NCBI GenBank assembly: GCA_015657535.1
Contig: JADHZB010001402.1
Coordinates: 1-37,472, forward strand
Length of the DNA stretch: 37,472 nucleotides
Direction of reading: 5' to 3'
Source of the DNA: Nephromyces sp. MM_2019
Lineage: Eukaryota; Apicomplexa; Aconoidasida; Nephromycida
The notes beneath the pieces were generated by a model. That model saw only the letters and a program-made list of their open reading frames with translations, had not been told where the DNA came from and made no database searches. Of the stretch, positions 1 to 10,771 are shown in pieces. Both the position numbers and the translations under genes were made by a program. Positions within the stretch are counted from its first letter, which is position 1. Every line of letters begins with the position of its first letter.

Positions 1-844
1 GGGAGGCAGAGAAGGGTGGAGAGGTAAGGAGAAAGACGGAAGGTGCAAGAGAAAAAAAGGAAGAAACGACAGATGAGGAGAAAAATCAAAAAAACATCTT
101 GAAATTGCCAGGAAGAAGCAAAGCGGTAGTTGCCACTTAGTCACTCTACGAGCATTGAAGATGAAAACTCAAAAGAAAAACTCATAAACGGCATACACAC
201 GCAAAAACATACAAACAAATACACACACATTGAATGCCTCCTACTCATCCAACTGAGGCATAAAAAAGCTTAAATAAACGTAAAAACCGCTATTTTCCAG
301 TCTTTACAAGCTTTTTCCCCTCAAAAAATGAATGAAAAAGGCATTTAATGAAATTATAATTCATCTCGCAAAGATGAAGAATAGAAGAAAGCTGCTTCTC
401 TCTCATAAAAAAGGTGGAAGAAAGCTTCATCAAATTTGAAGCAAAAAAGAAAACTTGACCCTTTCATTTTCCCATTATCTATAGCCTTTTTTTTGTAGAT
501 GAAGAGGGAGAGCTTGATAGAGAACTACAGAGAAAGATATAGAGATGCTCATAACTTCGCAGAAAGAAGAACCACAAAGCTAACCAGAAGCATCACATTC
601 AAGTCTCTTCCTCTCATAAATGTTCCAAAAAATAAAAACACCAGAATTTCTGCATTCTTCACTGCTTGAGGCATAGAAGAGACATCTTCCAGCCTCAAAC
701 GACTTTCTTTTTGCTTTTCTGCTTTTTCAAAGTTTACGGAGCAGCAGCACGTTCAGACAGGCAAATTCGAAGAGAAACTTCAATTTCGTCTCGGTTATCC
801 TCAGTAAGCTTGCGATTATGTGTGCGTTGTAGGTAAACGATCAA

Positions 845-1125
845 ATGGGTTCCAGAAGGGGTGTTAGGGGTATGTGTGCTGGTGTGCTGGTGTGTGTTCT
901 GTGTTGTGTGTGTAGTATGTATCTTGTATCGTTCGTGTGCTGTGTGGTGCGTGCCTGTGTGTCGGTGAGTGTGTGTGCTGGTGTGTGTATCTTGTGTGTG
1001 TCGTGTTTGGGTGCTTGTGTATCTATATCTACGTACGTACGTGTGTGCGTATGTGTGTGTGTGTATGCGCGTCTATATTTAACTACGCAAGTTTAAGTGC
1101 GTGCGCCAATGTGTATTTGTGAGCA
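845..1125. repeat. TG-rich degenerate microsatellite
   Basis: A stretch dominated by interrupted TG/GTGTG runs on the plus strand. Open frames across it give only Cys/Val-rich low-complexity peptides and are not taken as genes. Confidence 0.85.
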
Positions 1126-2269
1126 ACTTTTCTGAGAGGAAGTAGGTCTCCAACAGCAAAAAAAGTCAGGAGGCAGTTGAAGAACACACAAAGTGCGATA
1201 TCTAGCAAATTCCAGCTCCATAGGCGAAATAGAGATTGATTGTAAGCAACTGGCTACGCAATCCCAAACACACACTGCAGCAAAAAAGCAAATCCTCCAA
1301 ACTGTGGTAATTCAAGGTGCTTTTGTAGCAGCCTCTACCATCCTCAGCAGAATTTGTATACAAGAACCTCCTGCTTCTAAGTAGGTTCTACGTTTTTCCT
1401 CTTCTTCCTCTTCTACATTCCACGATTTCTCCTCAGCCTCCCAGATTCTACCTACAAGCCCCTCATCTCTACAGTTTCGTCTTCAACTTTTTCCACATTC
1501 ACTTCACTTCTTGATTTAACTGCCGAAATGCTGCTTTTCCATAATAATCTACTGTTTCATCATCTCCTTGCATCAATTCTACAATAGAGGTATCTCCAAC
1601 CTCCAAAACTTCTGGAATTTCCTCAATATTCGCCTCTATTGTGCTGCTTTTACTTTATAACTTGGCAGTAGTATCTTTGTGACTTCTCCCTCTTCAAAAC
1701 GGAACTGTGGCTGATATAAAGCTCACGCACACACAACCGGGAGGAAGGGAAAACCTCCAATCCACACACAAGCACACACTAAAGGGGTAAAACCTCGAGG
1801 ATTCTTTAAATTTCTGGGAATTTTCCTATTTAAGAAGTTTTCCCTCATCAAACCGCTAAACTTCTTCGGAAGAAACGGAACTCCGGGAAAATATACAGCG
1901 CAAGAAGATAGGAGCAAAGCCACACACTCAGCTTCTAGCAATGAAGCATTACTCAAACGTGAAAAGCACACATACAATTGCTGCTTCTTCACAGAGAAAT
2001 GCGTGTATTTATCGCATCTTTTGAATACAAAAAACATCATTTTTATCATCTTTTGCTTCCTTGTTATGTAGTCCCTGTGATTACGTGAAAGATCTTCATG
2101 CAGACGCATTTCTTGTGAGCACAAACAACACACACAACAGCCCCCAAAGGAATCAGTGTTTGTGAACACACAACGCTGATAAGTACTGGCTACAGGAAGT
2201 GGAACACCAACAGATGCAGCAACACACAAAAGACACAAAGTGACTCACTCCAAAGGCATACATATAAAG

Positions 2270-2900
2270 TGGCACACACACACAGACATCAACACACATG
2301 CACGAAAGACACGCACACACGCAGACAGTGACACATACACAAAGTAAAAGAAGCAAATGGACATGCATAAGAAAGACACACACAAACTCACACATCAGAA
2401 CACACATCAGGACACACACCAGAACACACACCAGAACACACACCAGAACACGCTATATCGCACATGCACAAAACCATAAGCACACACTGGAGCACGCATA
2501 ACAGAAATCAACCTAATACACACACATGGATACATTGGCATGTTAGGAGAATACAACTACAATCAGCTGGCCCCAAACACATACACACACACAGAGAAGC
2601 ACCTTCACATCAAATGCACACCCATGAACTCCCTCAGAATGAAACCACCATCATTAACTGATCCCACAAAGGTTTTCTATTTATTTGTTTGCAAATTCTT
2701 TATCCCTCAACCAGCCTATACCTTTGGCCACGCACACACACACACACACATACTCAACGTACACATGCTCTAAACACTCAAGAAACACACAAGTTAAAAA
2801 CATATAAGAGAAAGACACACATGTTAAAAAAACTGCAACACACACACACACACACGTGTTGAAAACACTCCAACACACAAACACACATTCAAAAAGAGCC
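2270..2900. repeat. CA-rich microsatellite belt
   Basis: Repeated CA runs, including a short tandem unit of about 14 bases (AACACACACCAGAA type) between 2395 and 2455, and purer CA runs near 2275, 2735 and 2838. All six frames give His/Thr or Cys/Val low-complexity peptides. A non-repetitive island at 2600-2720 separates the runs. Confidence 0.85.
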
Positions 2901-3078
2901 ATAATGCTAGCATCTATACCAAGCAAAAACTCATAAGAATCCTAGGTGTATTAACAATACACACACTCGATCGTACACATTCCGGAAGCGTGACGGACTG
3001 CTTGGTTCATCAACTTTCAAGTGGTTTTTCCACCTCCAAGTTTCCAGTAATAAAATTATCTCAACCAACACAGAAGAA

Positions 3079-3082
<4 letters not shown>

Positions 3083-3109
<27 letters not shown>

Positions 3110-3260
3110 AATTTGTATACAAGGGAAACACACAGGCAGGTCGATACGCATACAAACACACACACCCACACACACACACACAAATTGGTATACAAGGGAA
3201 ACACACAGGCAGGTCGATACGCATACAAACACACACACCCACACACACACACGCAGCCAC
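3083..3260. repeat. 73-bp tandem duplication bounded by CA runs
   Basis: Two almost identical units follow each other. The marker GTATACAAGGGAAACACACA begins at 3115 and again at 3188, giving a 73-base period. Each unit also carries CAGGCAGGTCGATACGCATA and ends in a CA run. The copies differ by only a base or two, so the duplication looks recent. It lies beyond the 3' end of the export-adaptor gene. Confidence 0.9.
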
Positions 3261-3454
3261 ATTTTTTGCTTTCTCGCCATGCCACTAATATAACTACCTT
3301 AAACCAACAGAAAAGACAGCACCAGAGGATAAAGCGGATAACCATACACACACACACACACATGTCTTCCGTGAGGTTTATACAGGCTATTAAGTAGAAC
3401 GAGTTTGAGCCGGTGGCAGCTTGTGTCTGCGGGAGTCGTCTTTCCAACTCATAA

Positions 3455-6400
3455 CTACTCTAAGAACACCCTAATCCGCTGCTCATTGAGCTCTCCTCCG
3501 TCGAATCTTCCTGCAGGGAGAAAAGAGAGGAAATTGCTTACTTGTGGTGTGTGCCGCGTGTGCGTATACGCGATTGGGCCTCAGTTTGTGAGAAAATCAA
3601 ACTACAGGTGAGTATGTGCGAAAAATTCATACACACACACGCTTGTTTACATAATAAGCATACGCCAAAGTATAACATATCTATAAACTTCCTCTAAACC
3701 GGTAGTACCCACCTATATTGTGGAGTGAAGGTATGTTTACCAGCTTTTCTATATAATCTGCAAAAATACCTGTGTGTGTGCGTAGGTGTGTGTGCAGGCT
3801 TATGTTCGATACTTTATAAAGATGCGTATGCATACTTTATCAACTCTCTTTCTGAGCTAAAAGCAATGAGATGAGGCTACTGACTAAGCTTCTAGGCGCA
3901 AATGTGTTGAGCCATGTTAGGTAGCTGCACTTAGGCTCCTATCAATCACACATACACACGCACGCAAAAGAAACACACTTGCACACACCTACACACGCAC
4001 AAACCTAAGCACGCACACACATACCCAAACACACTTAAAAGCAATAGAAGATGCATCTCCACTTACTGACTGCTTCTTCTGCAGACTCCCAGTGTTGAAA
4101 GGTGATAGTAAACCTCCCAGTATATTCTCCCTAAAAGGATATAGAGGAGACACCAGAAAATATGTACCAAACACACACAATCATTCAAGAAAAACATTAA
4201 CATCGCCAAGGGGCAGATTCAACTCTATGTAGCCTCTGTTTGCAATAGCATACAGCTAGTGAGGCATCCCACAAAGGTGCGCACACACACATACTCCAAA
4301 GGATTCAAACAAACCATCCCACGAAAGAAGTACATCGTACAAAGCTTATCAACAGAAAAAACAGTTTCTTCTATGTAACACACACACACACACACATCTT
4401 CAAGCTTACAAAAAGGGACACGCATGTCATCAAATCACCTTAGAATTCAACAAAGCCTCCGTTCGAAGCACCGTGCCCACACAGCTGAAGGCATCTTGTA
4501 CCTCACCGGCAGTAAGATCAGAAGGAGCCTGCAGACACGTCACCAACGAATGAAGCACCGGTTTCCAGTATAATAGTATGTAAGAAAACCGCTGCTTTGA
4601 GGTGTACGTACACCCCCGAGATATGCAAAACATTATCTTCTTCTCCTACAAGCTGATGCCACGAAGAAAGACCACACTACACTTTTTCTTCACGCTTTCT
4701 CAGATGTCCCTCATATGAAAAACTAGTTGAAAAACAGCGTCAGGTTATGTGCATGTTTGCCAGTGTGTGGGTGTAGGTCCGTAAGTGTAGGCTTGTATGT
4801 GCAGGTTTGTGGGTGTAAGGGTGCGGGTAGGTATGTTTAGGAGTCTGTTTTTGTACGTGCTTGGGCGTGTTTGTGTGTGAACATGTGTGTGCGTTCGTGT
4901 GCGCGTTCGTGTGCGCGCGAGTTTACCTATTTGTGTGTGTGTGCAGTTTTTTAAATGCTGCACCACAGGGTATTATGATACATATATGAGCTACCAGCGT
5001 ATATGTGCAAAGCTTGATTTTCCAGGAAACCTGGTGAGGATGCACACACAAGCCTCTGATATTCATCTTCACAACATAAAGACAAAAAAACGCCATCAAG
5101 GTAACAACCACACTGGAGTGTCAGGATGGTGAATCTCTTCAAAAAAGCACACACAAACATATACCAAGAGAGAGGCACACACAAAGAGGCATACATACCA
5201 AGAGCGAGACATACCCACTCCTACACACGCATACACCCACCAATATCGGCATACACACACCCACAACGACACACCAACGCCCACCCAGATCCCCTCACAC
5301 CCCCCTCACATTGGAAAGTATAACAGAGTAAGCTGCTCCTCTATTAGATTCCTTCTTATTCGCCGTTGACGGAGCTGAGAAAACGTTTAGTGCAGTGGAA
5401 GATGCTGCAACTTCCTGCGTAATATCCTCTTCATGCTGGTCCTTCGCAAAGTAGCTGCTACTCCCAAACCCCCCAGCTGATCGAGTTCTTCGAGAGTTTG
5501 CAGTGAAGGAGGGTACAGAGGAGCTGTTCACAGCCAACCCCCCACTGCCTCCAGCTGTAGTAGTAGCTCCGCTGTTTTCTCCTCTAAAAAAGCCTGGGCC
5601 TGGCTCAGATCGCTTTGGAGAAATCGGTGTGCGTGTGGAGTTGGAAACGAATCCTCTGTTCATTGAGAGTATCGGGGAGGGTATGCTGGCACGAGGGTTC
5701 TGTTGGGTGCTTCCTTCAGGTGGAGTCATCTGGAGTAAAGGGATGGGGGGGGGATGTGGGGGCTGTGTTTTTTTTTTCTCAATCTGTGGGTTTGTATTTC
5801 TGCCGGTGCCTGTGTTTCTGCAAGTGTGCGTTTCTGTGTGTGCACCAATGTGTGTGTGTGTGTGTGTGTGTGCCTTTGCCTGTATGCGTATATTTTTCTG
5901 GGTGCTTACGTGTCTCTGCATGTGTGCGGGGGTGTGCGTGCCCACGCACGCACATCAATGCACCCACACATATACTACCTACCGGTACAATGTGCAAGTC
6001 ATGCCTCCCAAGATTATAGTTACGCTCTAGCTGTTGAAATGCTTCAAGGAGGACCGTTCTCTTATCAAAGCTGACTATCCTGAAGAAGTTAAAATGCCTA
6101 ATAATGAAGACTTTATCACAACCTCCTGGTGGCCAGTGCACACACGCACACACTCTATAGTCTATCATAAGGAGAGTCCAACCCCTTCCGTATAGTGTTC
6201 CTCATATATAAACCAAAGGCATACTGCGAAGCAACACACACACATTTTTGTATGTGTGCGAGGGTGAACCCCAGCTTCTCATCATTAATCCTTGCTTTAA
6301 TAGGGAAATATAGCAAACTTGAAAGGTATCCATGTTACACACAGAAATGATAGATTGCTCTAATTAATAACGTCAAAAACGAAACCGGGGAGTATGCGGG

Positions 6401-8344
6401 TGTGTGGGGGGTGTTGGGATGTGGTGATGTAGGCGTGAGCGGGAGGCGTATAGGGGCTGGTCGTGGTGCAGGCGCATGGAGGGTCTGGGGGTGGGGTGGG
6501 GGGTGTCCACAGTTTTGCTGATGGCCAGCGTGTGGGGTTCTTAAAGGATTTGGGGGATTTTGAGGGTTTGGGGTGTCCAGAGAGCAGGGGGTGCGGGGGA
6601 TGTCCACAGCATGGGGGATATCCAGGATGTGGGGTGCAACAACAAGAAACTAACTGAAGAAACTTAAAAAAAAGCAATATACAAAGTTGTCGATGCAGCG
6701 TACACTTTCGACAACTGATGCTCCACACCTCACTATCACATGATGCGCACGAACAGAGTTTTTATAACCTTGGCCCACCGCCCTTCCAAAAGGGAAGCAT
6801 TGCACACACACATCCCAAGCAGACACATATGCCTTATACTTACACACTACACACACACAGACACAAACGCTCAGTTGACGTACGCTAGATTTGCATTTTC
6901 AAAGAACACATTGTGTATTCTTCCGCACACGCCAAGAATATTCCGCAGCTGAACCTCTGACATGTTGGCGACTCCATTCACCATCACAATGAATCGCTCA
7001 ACGTCTGCCCTGTTAACTGAAGGAAACCACACGCGCCCAGGCTGCGCCCCATATCTCTTCATTAGCCGATCAGATATGGTGTTACGAGCAGCTGTTTTCG
7101 GTTTTTTCCCAAGAGCATTTCGCCTTCTATCTGTAAAGGCACGTGTTGGTGTGTGCGTGCTGATATATGTTTCGGTGCATACGTGCTGGTATGCGTGTCG
7201 GTGTGTGTGTTACATTTATTTGTGTCTACATATGCTTACGTGTGTGCATAAGGGTTTGTGTGCAGATATATGAGAGCGAAGTCAGAGTAGAGCAAATGTG
7301 GCTTTGTAGGGCATAAGATCAACGTGAAGTTTGCGGGAAAAAGATAGGTGAATTGAACTCGAGCAGTGCTGATGCAAAAATGTGGTACACATAGTGTATG
7401 AAGCTGTGCGTTAGCACAAAATACTAAATGTGTGTGTGTTCCAGCATAAGACTCTTCTACTGGAACGCAGTGATGTAGTTTGGGTACTTTTTTGGTGCAT
7501 AAAATGTGATGTATCATAGTAGGAGTAGCGACTGCTTGTGCGTGTGTATTGACCGAGTTTCTGGGTACGTGTGTGTAGATCGAGTTAGCCACTACAAGTG
7601 TGTGTGGATCAAGTTACCTGGAATGCGTGTGCAGATCGAGGTAGTCACTACATATGTGTGTGGGTAGAGTTAGCCACTACAAGTGTGTGTATTAAGTTAT
7701 CTGAAATTTGTGCATGTATCGGCGCAGCCACACTACATCTGCATACATCGTCCTCTCCACCACATGTGTGTGCGTAGGGCTAATAGCGTTGGATACTAAT
7801 CGAATCAATCAAAGCTTCCTCTTCCAAAGTAGAAAAATTTCCTTTCTTCAGGGAATTTCTATCAAATATACAATCATTTTCTGTCCAAATAAACAGCAAA
7901 CCCACACACAATCTCCCACAAACATGCAATTTAAAGTTGAAGCTACCTAAAGCTGCATAAGCAATAGAAGCAGCCTTTCTTCCTCCCCAAAGACATGAAC
8001 TTCTTCATACCTTTTGGAGCTCCAGTAACTGCAGCCATAGCCTTTTTCACTTTCTTGCTTGCCGTGGCATTAATCGCTCCTTTTCTTGCAACGTTTTGAA
8101 CCTTCAGCCGCTTGACAGCCGCAACTTTCCCGTTGGTAATCCGTGAGGATTTAACCTTTGCTCCTGCTATTACGGGTCTTCGCTTCAGGTTCATACCTTT
8201 CTTCCCGCCTTTTGATGACTTTTTAATATCCAAGGCTATAACATCTTCTAAGCTCATATTTAACTTCTGAGGAAGCACCTCTTCACTTCCTTTACCCGAA
8301 GCCTTACCATCACCAGCACCTCCAGAGGCCGCCGGAGTAGACAT
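3455..8344 (-). CDS. ALY/REF-like mRNA-export adaptor with two RRM domains (8 exons)
   Basis: Exons on the minus strand, in coding order: 8344-8011, 7130-6884, 6079-5983, 5729-5310, 4528-4439, 4130-4067, 3757-3713, 3510-3455. All junctions are GT-AG and all phases agree, giving 450 residues. Residues 28-39 (LNMSLEDVIALD) match the UAP56-binding motif of ALY/REF export adaptors, within a Lys/Arg-rich N-terminus. RRM1 is about 157-226 (FIVMVNGV, then NANLAIVSFDKRTVLLEAF). A Ser/Gly/Pro-rich linker follows. RRM2 is about 358-450 (YSVILSN, DLTAGEVQDAFSCVGTV, RFTITFQHWESAEEAV, ending ELNEQRIRVFLE). Family role: nuclear, bridging the RNA helicase UAP56 and mRNA for export. ALY usually has one RRM, so the second is unusual. 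The start is the first Met of the open frame. The GTGGGT donor of exon 7 and the GTACGT donor of exon 2 are the least certain junctions. Confidence 0.82.
4736..4955. repeat. TG microsatellite in intron 4 of the export-adaptor gene
   Basis: Plus-strand TG-rich sequence with units such as GTGTAGG and GCGTTCGTGTGCGC. It lies inside the intron between exons 5729-5310 and 4528-4439. The rest of that intron (5130-5300) is CA-rich on the plus strand. Confidence 0.8.
5755..5965. repeat. TG microsatellite filling intron 3 of the export-adaptor gene
   Basis: A TG run peaks at 5850-5872 on the plus strand (CA in the transcript). It occupies most of the 253-base intron 5982-5730. The minus-strand polypyrimidine tract before the exon-4 acceptor is the poly-A/C-rich part at 5731-5780. 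Confidence 0.8.
6380..6625 (+). other. G-rich, quadruplex-capable tract in an intron
   Basis: The plus strand carries dense G runs; 6483-6507 alone has four runs of three or more G. It lies in intron 2 of the export-adaptor gene (6883-6080), so the transcript is C-rich here and the G-rich strand is the template. TGTCCA and TCCACAG words recur at several places. Confidence 0.7.
7145..7265. repeat. TG-rich repeat at the 3' end of intron 1 (export-adaptor gene)
   Basis: Interrupted TG/TGTGCG units immediately upstream, in transcript order, of the exon-2 acceptor at 7131. In the transcript this is CA-rich and ends in TGCCTTTACAG. Confidence 0.7.
7555..7705. repeat. imperfect tandem repeat in intron 1 of the export-adaptor gene
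   Basis: Degenerate copies of a unit containing GAGTTAGCCACTACAAGTGT. Good copies are near 7581 and 7667, with a diverged copy near 7637 (GAGGTAGTCACTACATATGT). Related GATCAAGTTACCTG and TTAAGTTATCTG words lie between them. Confidence 0.75.
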
Positions 8345-8383
8345 TTTGCTGGGGAGGATTGAAAGGATTTAACTGAGTGTAGA

Positions 8384-8413
8384 AAAAAGGAAAATCTGAG
8401 GATTTTCCTTTTT
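8384..8413. promoter_or_regulatory. perfect 13-bp inverted repeat in the 5' leader of the export-adaptor gene
   Basis: 8384-8396 (AAAAAGGAAAATC) and 8401-8413 (GATTTTCCTTTTT) are exact reverse complements around a four-base spacer. The element begins 40 bases upstream of the predicted start codon. It could fold in the 5' UTR or lie in promoter DNA; the transcription start is unknown. ALY/REF-type proteins bind RNA, so feedback on its own message is conceivable but is inference only. Confidence 0.65.
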
Positions 8414-9425
8414 AAAAACAAGAAAAAACTTGTAAATTCGTGAAAATTGAACTTCTTTTTGCTGAAAACAACATAAAATCAGAGTGTTTATGCCCAAAAA
8501 TGAATTAGAGGAAGAAACTCGAGGTTGAAGTCAGATATACACATGCCTGAGCAGCTAATAGACTGGACTAAAATACAGAGAAACATCGCACACTGATAAA
8601 AAAGGAGCTTTGTTTTTGAAATAAAACAAAAAAACCATCTAAACACCTGATGAACCAGAAATTGACTTTTTGCCAAAAAACCCGATTTCATACAGAAATA
8701 TATGCTTAGATGGCATATCTAGTGTTTTATTTCCTTACGGTTATTGCATAGAATGTAGGTAATTTCATTTCCAGCAAAAAGGAGAACCAGACAAATTGGA
8801 GGTAATATACAATATATATACTCATTCATCAATAAAACAATGTTTAGTAACTTGTATAACCGTATCCAGAGAGGCTAGTATAAAGAAAAACCTCAAAAAA
8901 ACTAGAAAAACGTATGATTTTAAGGCAAAAACTGCCTTGTGTAAGAGGGTGTGAAGTTCCGACTAGCAAAGCGATGTTTCTCACCGAGCAAGCAAGCATT
9001 ATGGATACACAAGTGCGTAAGAAGATCTGATACATGCTTCAGAGAGGAAACATGCATGAGCACGTAAATCCTCTTAAAGAGGAGGGAAAAAAGGCAAAAA
9101 AGCAAGAAGTGAATTTATTGAGGCGAAGGAATTTAGTTGTGCAAAAAAAAAGTCACTTCATCGGCTAAAAGGGAGTGCAAAAAGCTACAAAAAACAGGCA
9201 GTTCATGCCAAAAAGCAACTGTCTTCTCAACAAGCACACACGCATCTCCACATACAGAGGCTAGAAAAAGCACAACAAACAAGAAAAACCCGCAAATTCC
9301 TCCGCTTTTTCAATTCGGCAGAGACCTAAACCTCCTCCCAACCTCATACTTACGCTAAACCTGTCCAAGAAGGCTTCTACCTTAAGGAAGCCAGTATAGG
9401 TGCCTTTTTATACTTTTCTTGACAG
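8414..9425. other. AT-rich stretch without a recognisable gene
   Basis: Upstream of the export-adaptor gene. Open frames are short and lack convincing splice sites or motifs. An imperfect palindrome (GGCTTC and GAAGCC around a nine-base loop) sits near 9374-9395. A GTAAGTATG donor-like word occurs on the minus strand near 9350, with no exon I can support. Confidence 0.5.
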
Positions 9426-9541
9426 CGGTGAAAAGGATGCAAAATAGACGCATCACAAGGGGTAAGACCCACGTGCAGCTTCCAGAGCTTTTGAATAGAC
9501 TGGACCACAGCGAGAGCCCCTCTCAATTATTAACACATTAG
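9426..9541 (+). other. candidate plus-strand exon ending in a stop
   Basis: It follows a pyrimidine-rich acceptor (TTTTCTTGACAG) and stays open for 37 codons to TAG at 9539-9541. It has an internal Met (MQNRRITRGKTHVQ) and ends ESPSQLLTH. The composition is protein-like but matches no family I know. A GTAAGA donor inside it (about 9467) would give a shorter exon. A frame of this length can arise by chance. Confidence 0.3.
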
Positions 9542-9859
9542 AGCTCTATTTAAACAGGTGTATACCAAAATGCAGAGAAATTCTGGTGATTTTCTACTTC
9601 TCCTCCTCTTTCCATCTATAACCTATTATCCGCCCTTAGAAGAAAATTTCAGGTATTTTTCGTGAATACTTCAAAGAAACAGGGGGCGAATAAGAATGAG
9701 TGGTGTGATTTCCAAATTGTAAAGCTTTTGGGGGGATTAGTGAGGGGAAGGGCGCTGCCACTTTGCCGCTGGAAGATACCTCCACCTACATGCGGGGATT
9801 GGTAGTTAGGCTCTCCTCAGTGGTTGTAGGTTGATTCACATCACTCCGGGGTCCAGGGC

Positions 9860-10165
9860 TAATTGTGGAGCGTGTGTGTGTGGCAGGTAGCATGTGTGTG
9901 TGTGGGGCAGCTTGTGTGTGGGGGGGGAGTGTGTTTGCTTTGTGCTGCATAGTGTGCGTGTGTGTTGGCGACTTATATCAGTCGGAAGGAGTCTTATGGT
10001 ATTGTGCGTTTGCCTGTACAAGCTTGGATGCCATTTTCAAGGGGAGAAAAGTTACCAATAAGTAAGCTGGAATATTATATTTATGTGTGTGTTGTGTGTG
10101 ATTTATTTCCTATGTGCATATGCGGGCGCAAGCAACTAAGACAGCGTGTGTATGCGCGAAGAAAG
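9860..10165. repeat. TG microsatellite block
   Basis: TG runs at 9870-9970 and, weaker, at 10085-10150 on the plus strand. They flank the candidate exon 9982-10061. This is the last sizeable CA/TG block before 30.5 kb. Confidence 0.75.
9982..10061 (+). other. candidate plus-strand internal exon
   Basis: Acceptor TTATATCAG and donor GTAAGCTGG bracket an 80-base frame reading RKESYGIVRLPVQAWMPF and then SRGEKLPI, entering at phase 2 and leaving at phase 1. The splice sites are good and the peptide looks natural, but no family is recognised. It may belong to the same hidden plus-strand gene as 13363-13568. Confidence 0.33.
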
Positions 10166-10696
10166 CATTAAAGTATGCGCATGTGAGCTACTAATTGGTG
10201 TGTTGATGTGAGAAAGCGTGTGCGTTTCTATGTGACTCAGAGGATGCTAACTAGTGTTTATACACGATAGCACATGCTCTTTATACGTTTAATAACAGAA
10301 GCAGCATTAAGTATTTTTGTTTGCATGTTAAGTAGTATTGCGGGCCTTGCATTGCTGTACCTCTAAATCTGCAAATTCATGCTAATCAACGAATGAGCCT
10401 ATGACTTGCAAATTGTGAATACACACACATGCCATTAAAAAGAGCATGTCTTTTTGATGCCTTTTTATACTCTTTTGGCACGAACTAAGCACGATATTTT
10501 TCACAATTAGGGGCTGAGCTGCATGGCATCATATATATTGCATACTCTCATTAAAGGAGCCTAGACTCAGACACCGCGTAAAACATATATATGCTGTATG
10601 CTCTCTGTAAATGAGACTAGATTCATCCACATAAGCTCTTTTATGCTGATGTAAGCATAGTGAAGTGCGTTTCTACACTTTCTTCTCCTGTCATAG

Positions 10697-10771
10697 GCAG
10701 CAGCTTTGCATGCCTCTAAAATTATTCCGGCGGTAACGATGTGTTTGCATTCTTCAGAGCAGCTGCTTCTG
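10697..10771 (+). other. candidate plus-strand exon
   Basis: A strong polypyrimidine acceptor (CTTTCTTCTCCTGTCATAG) precedes AAALHASKIIPAVTMCLHSS. Two donors are possible, GTAACG after 10732 and GTACAT after 10771; both leave phase 0. Nearby 10272-10364 has a short hydrophobic frame starting MLFIRLITEAALSIF, which may be chance. Confidence 0.3.

Larger units (their letters stand above)
354..3057 (-). other. candidate fragments of an unrecognised multi-exon minus-strand gene
   Basis: I do not recognise a family. Several minus-strand pieces look coding and sit beside splice-like sites. The best is 738-808 (AG before it, GTAAAC after it), which reads LTEDNRDEIEVSLRICLSER. Others are 1654-1710 (PQFRFEEGEVTKILLPSYK, preceded by ATATCAG), acidic frames between about 1370 and 1640 (for example EANIEEIPEVLEVGDTSIVE), 2985-3040 (HLKVDEPSSPSRFRNVYDR) and a frame ending SLRDEL with a stop at 354-356. 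The acidic pieces lie in different frames, so they are joined by undetected introns or are decayed. The pieces could also belong to more than one gene. Phases were not resolved throughout, so this is a list of leads and not a gene model. It would lie downstream of, and in the same orientation as, the export-adaptor gene. Confidence 0.28.

Noticed and set aside
4290..4320. TTTGAATCC on the minus strand as a tRNA T-loop
   Set aside because: No matching acceptor or anticodon stems around it; it lies in an intron of the export-adaptor gene.
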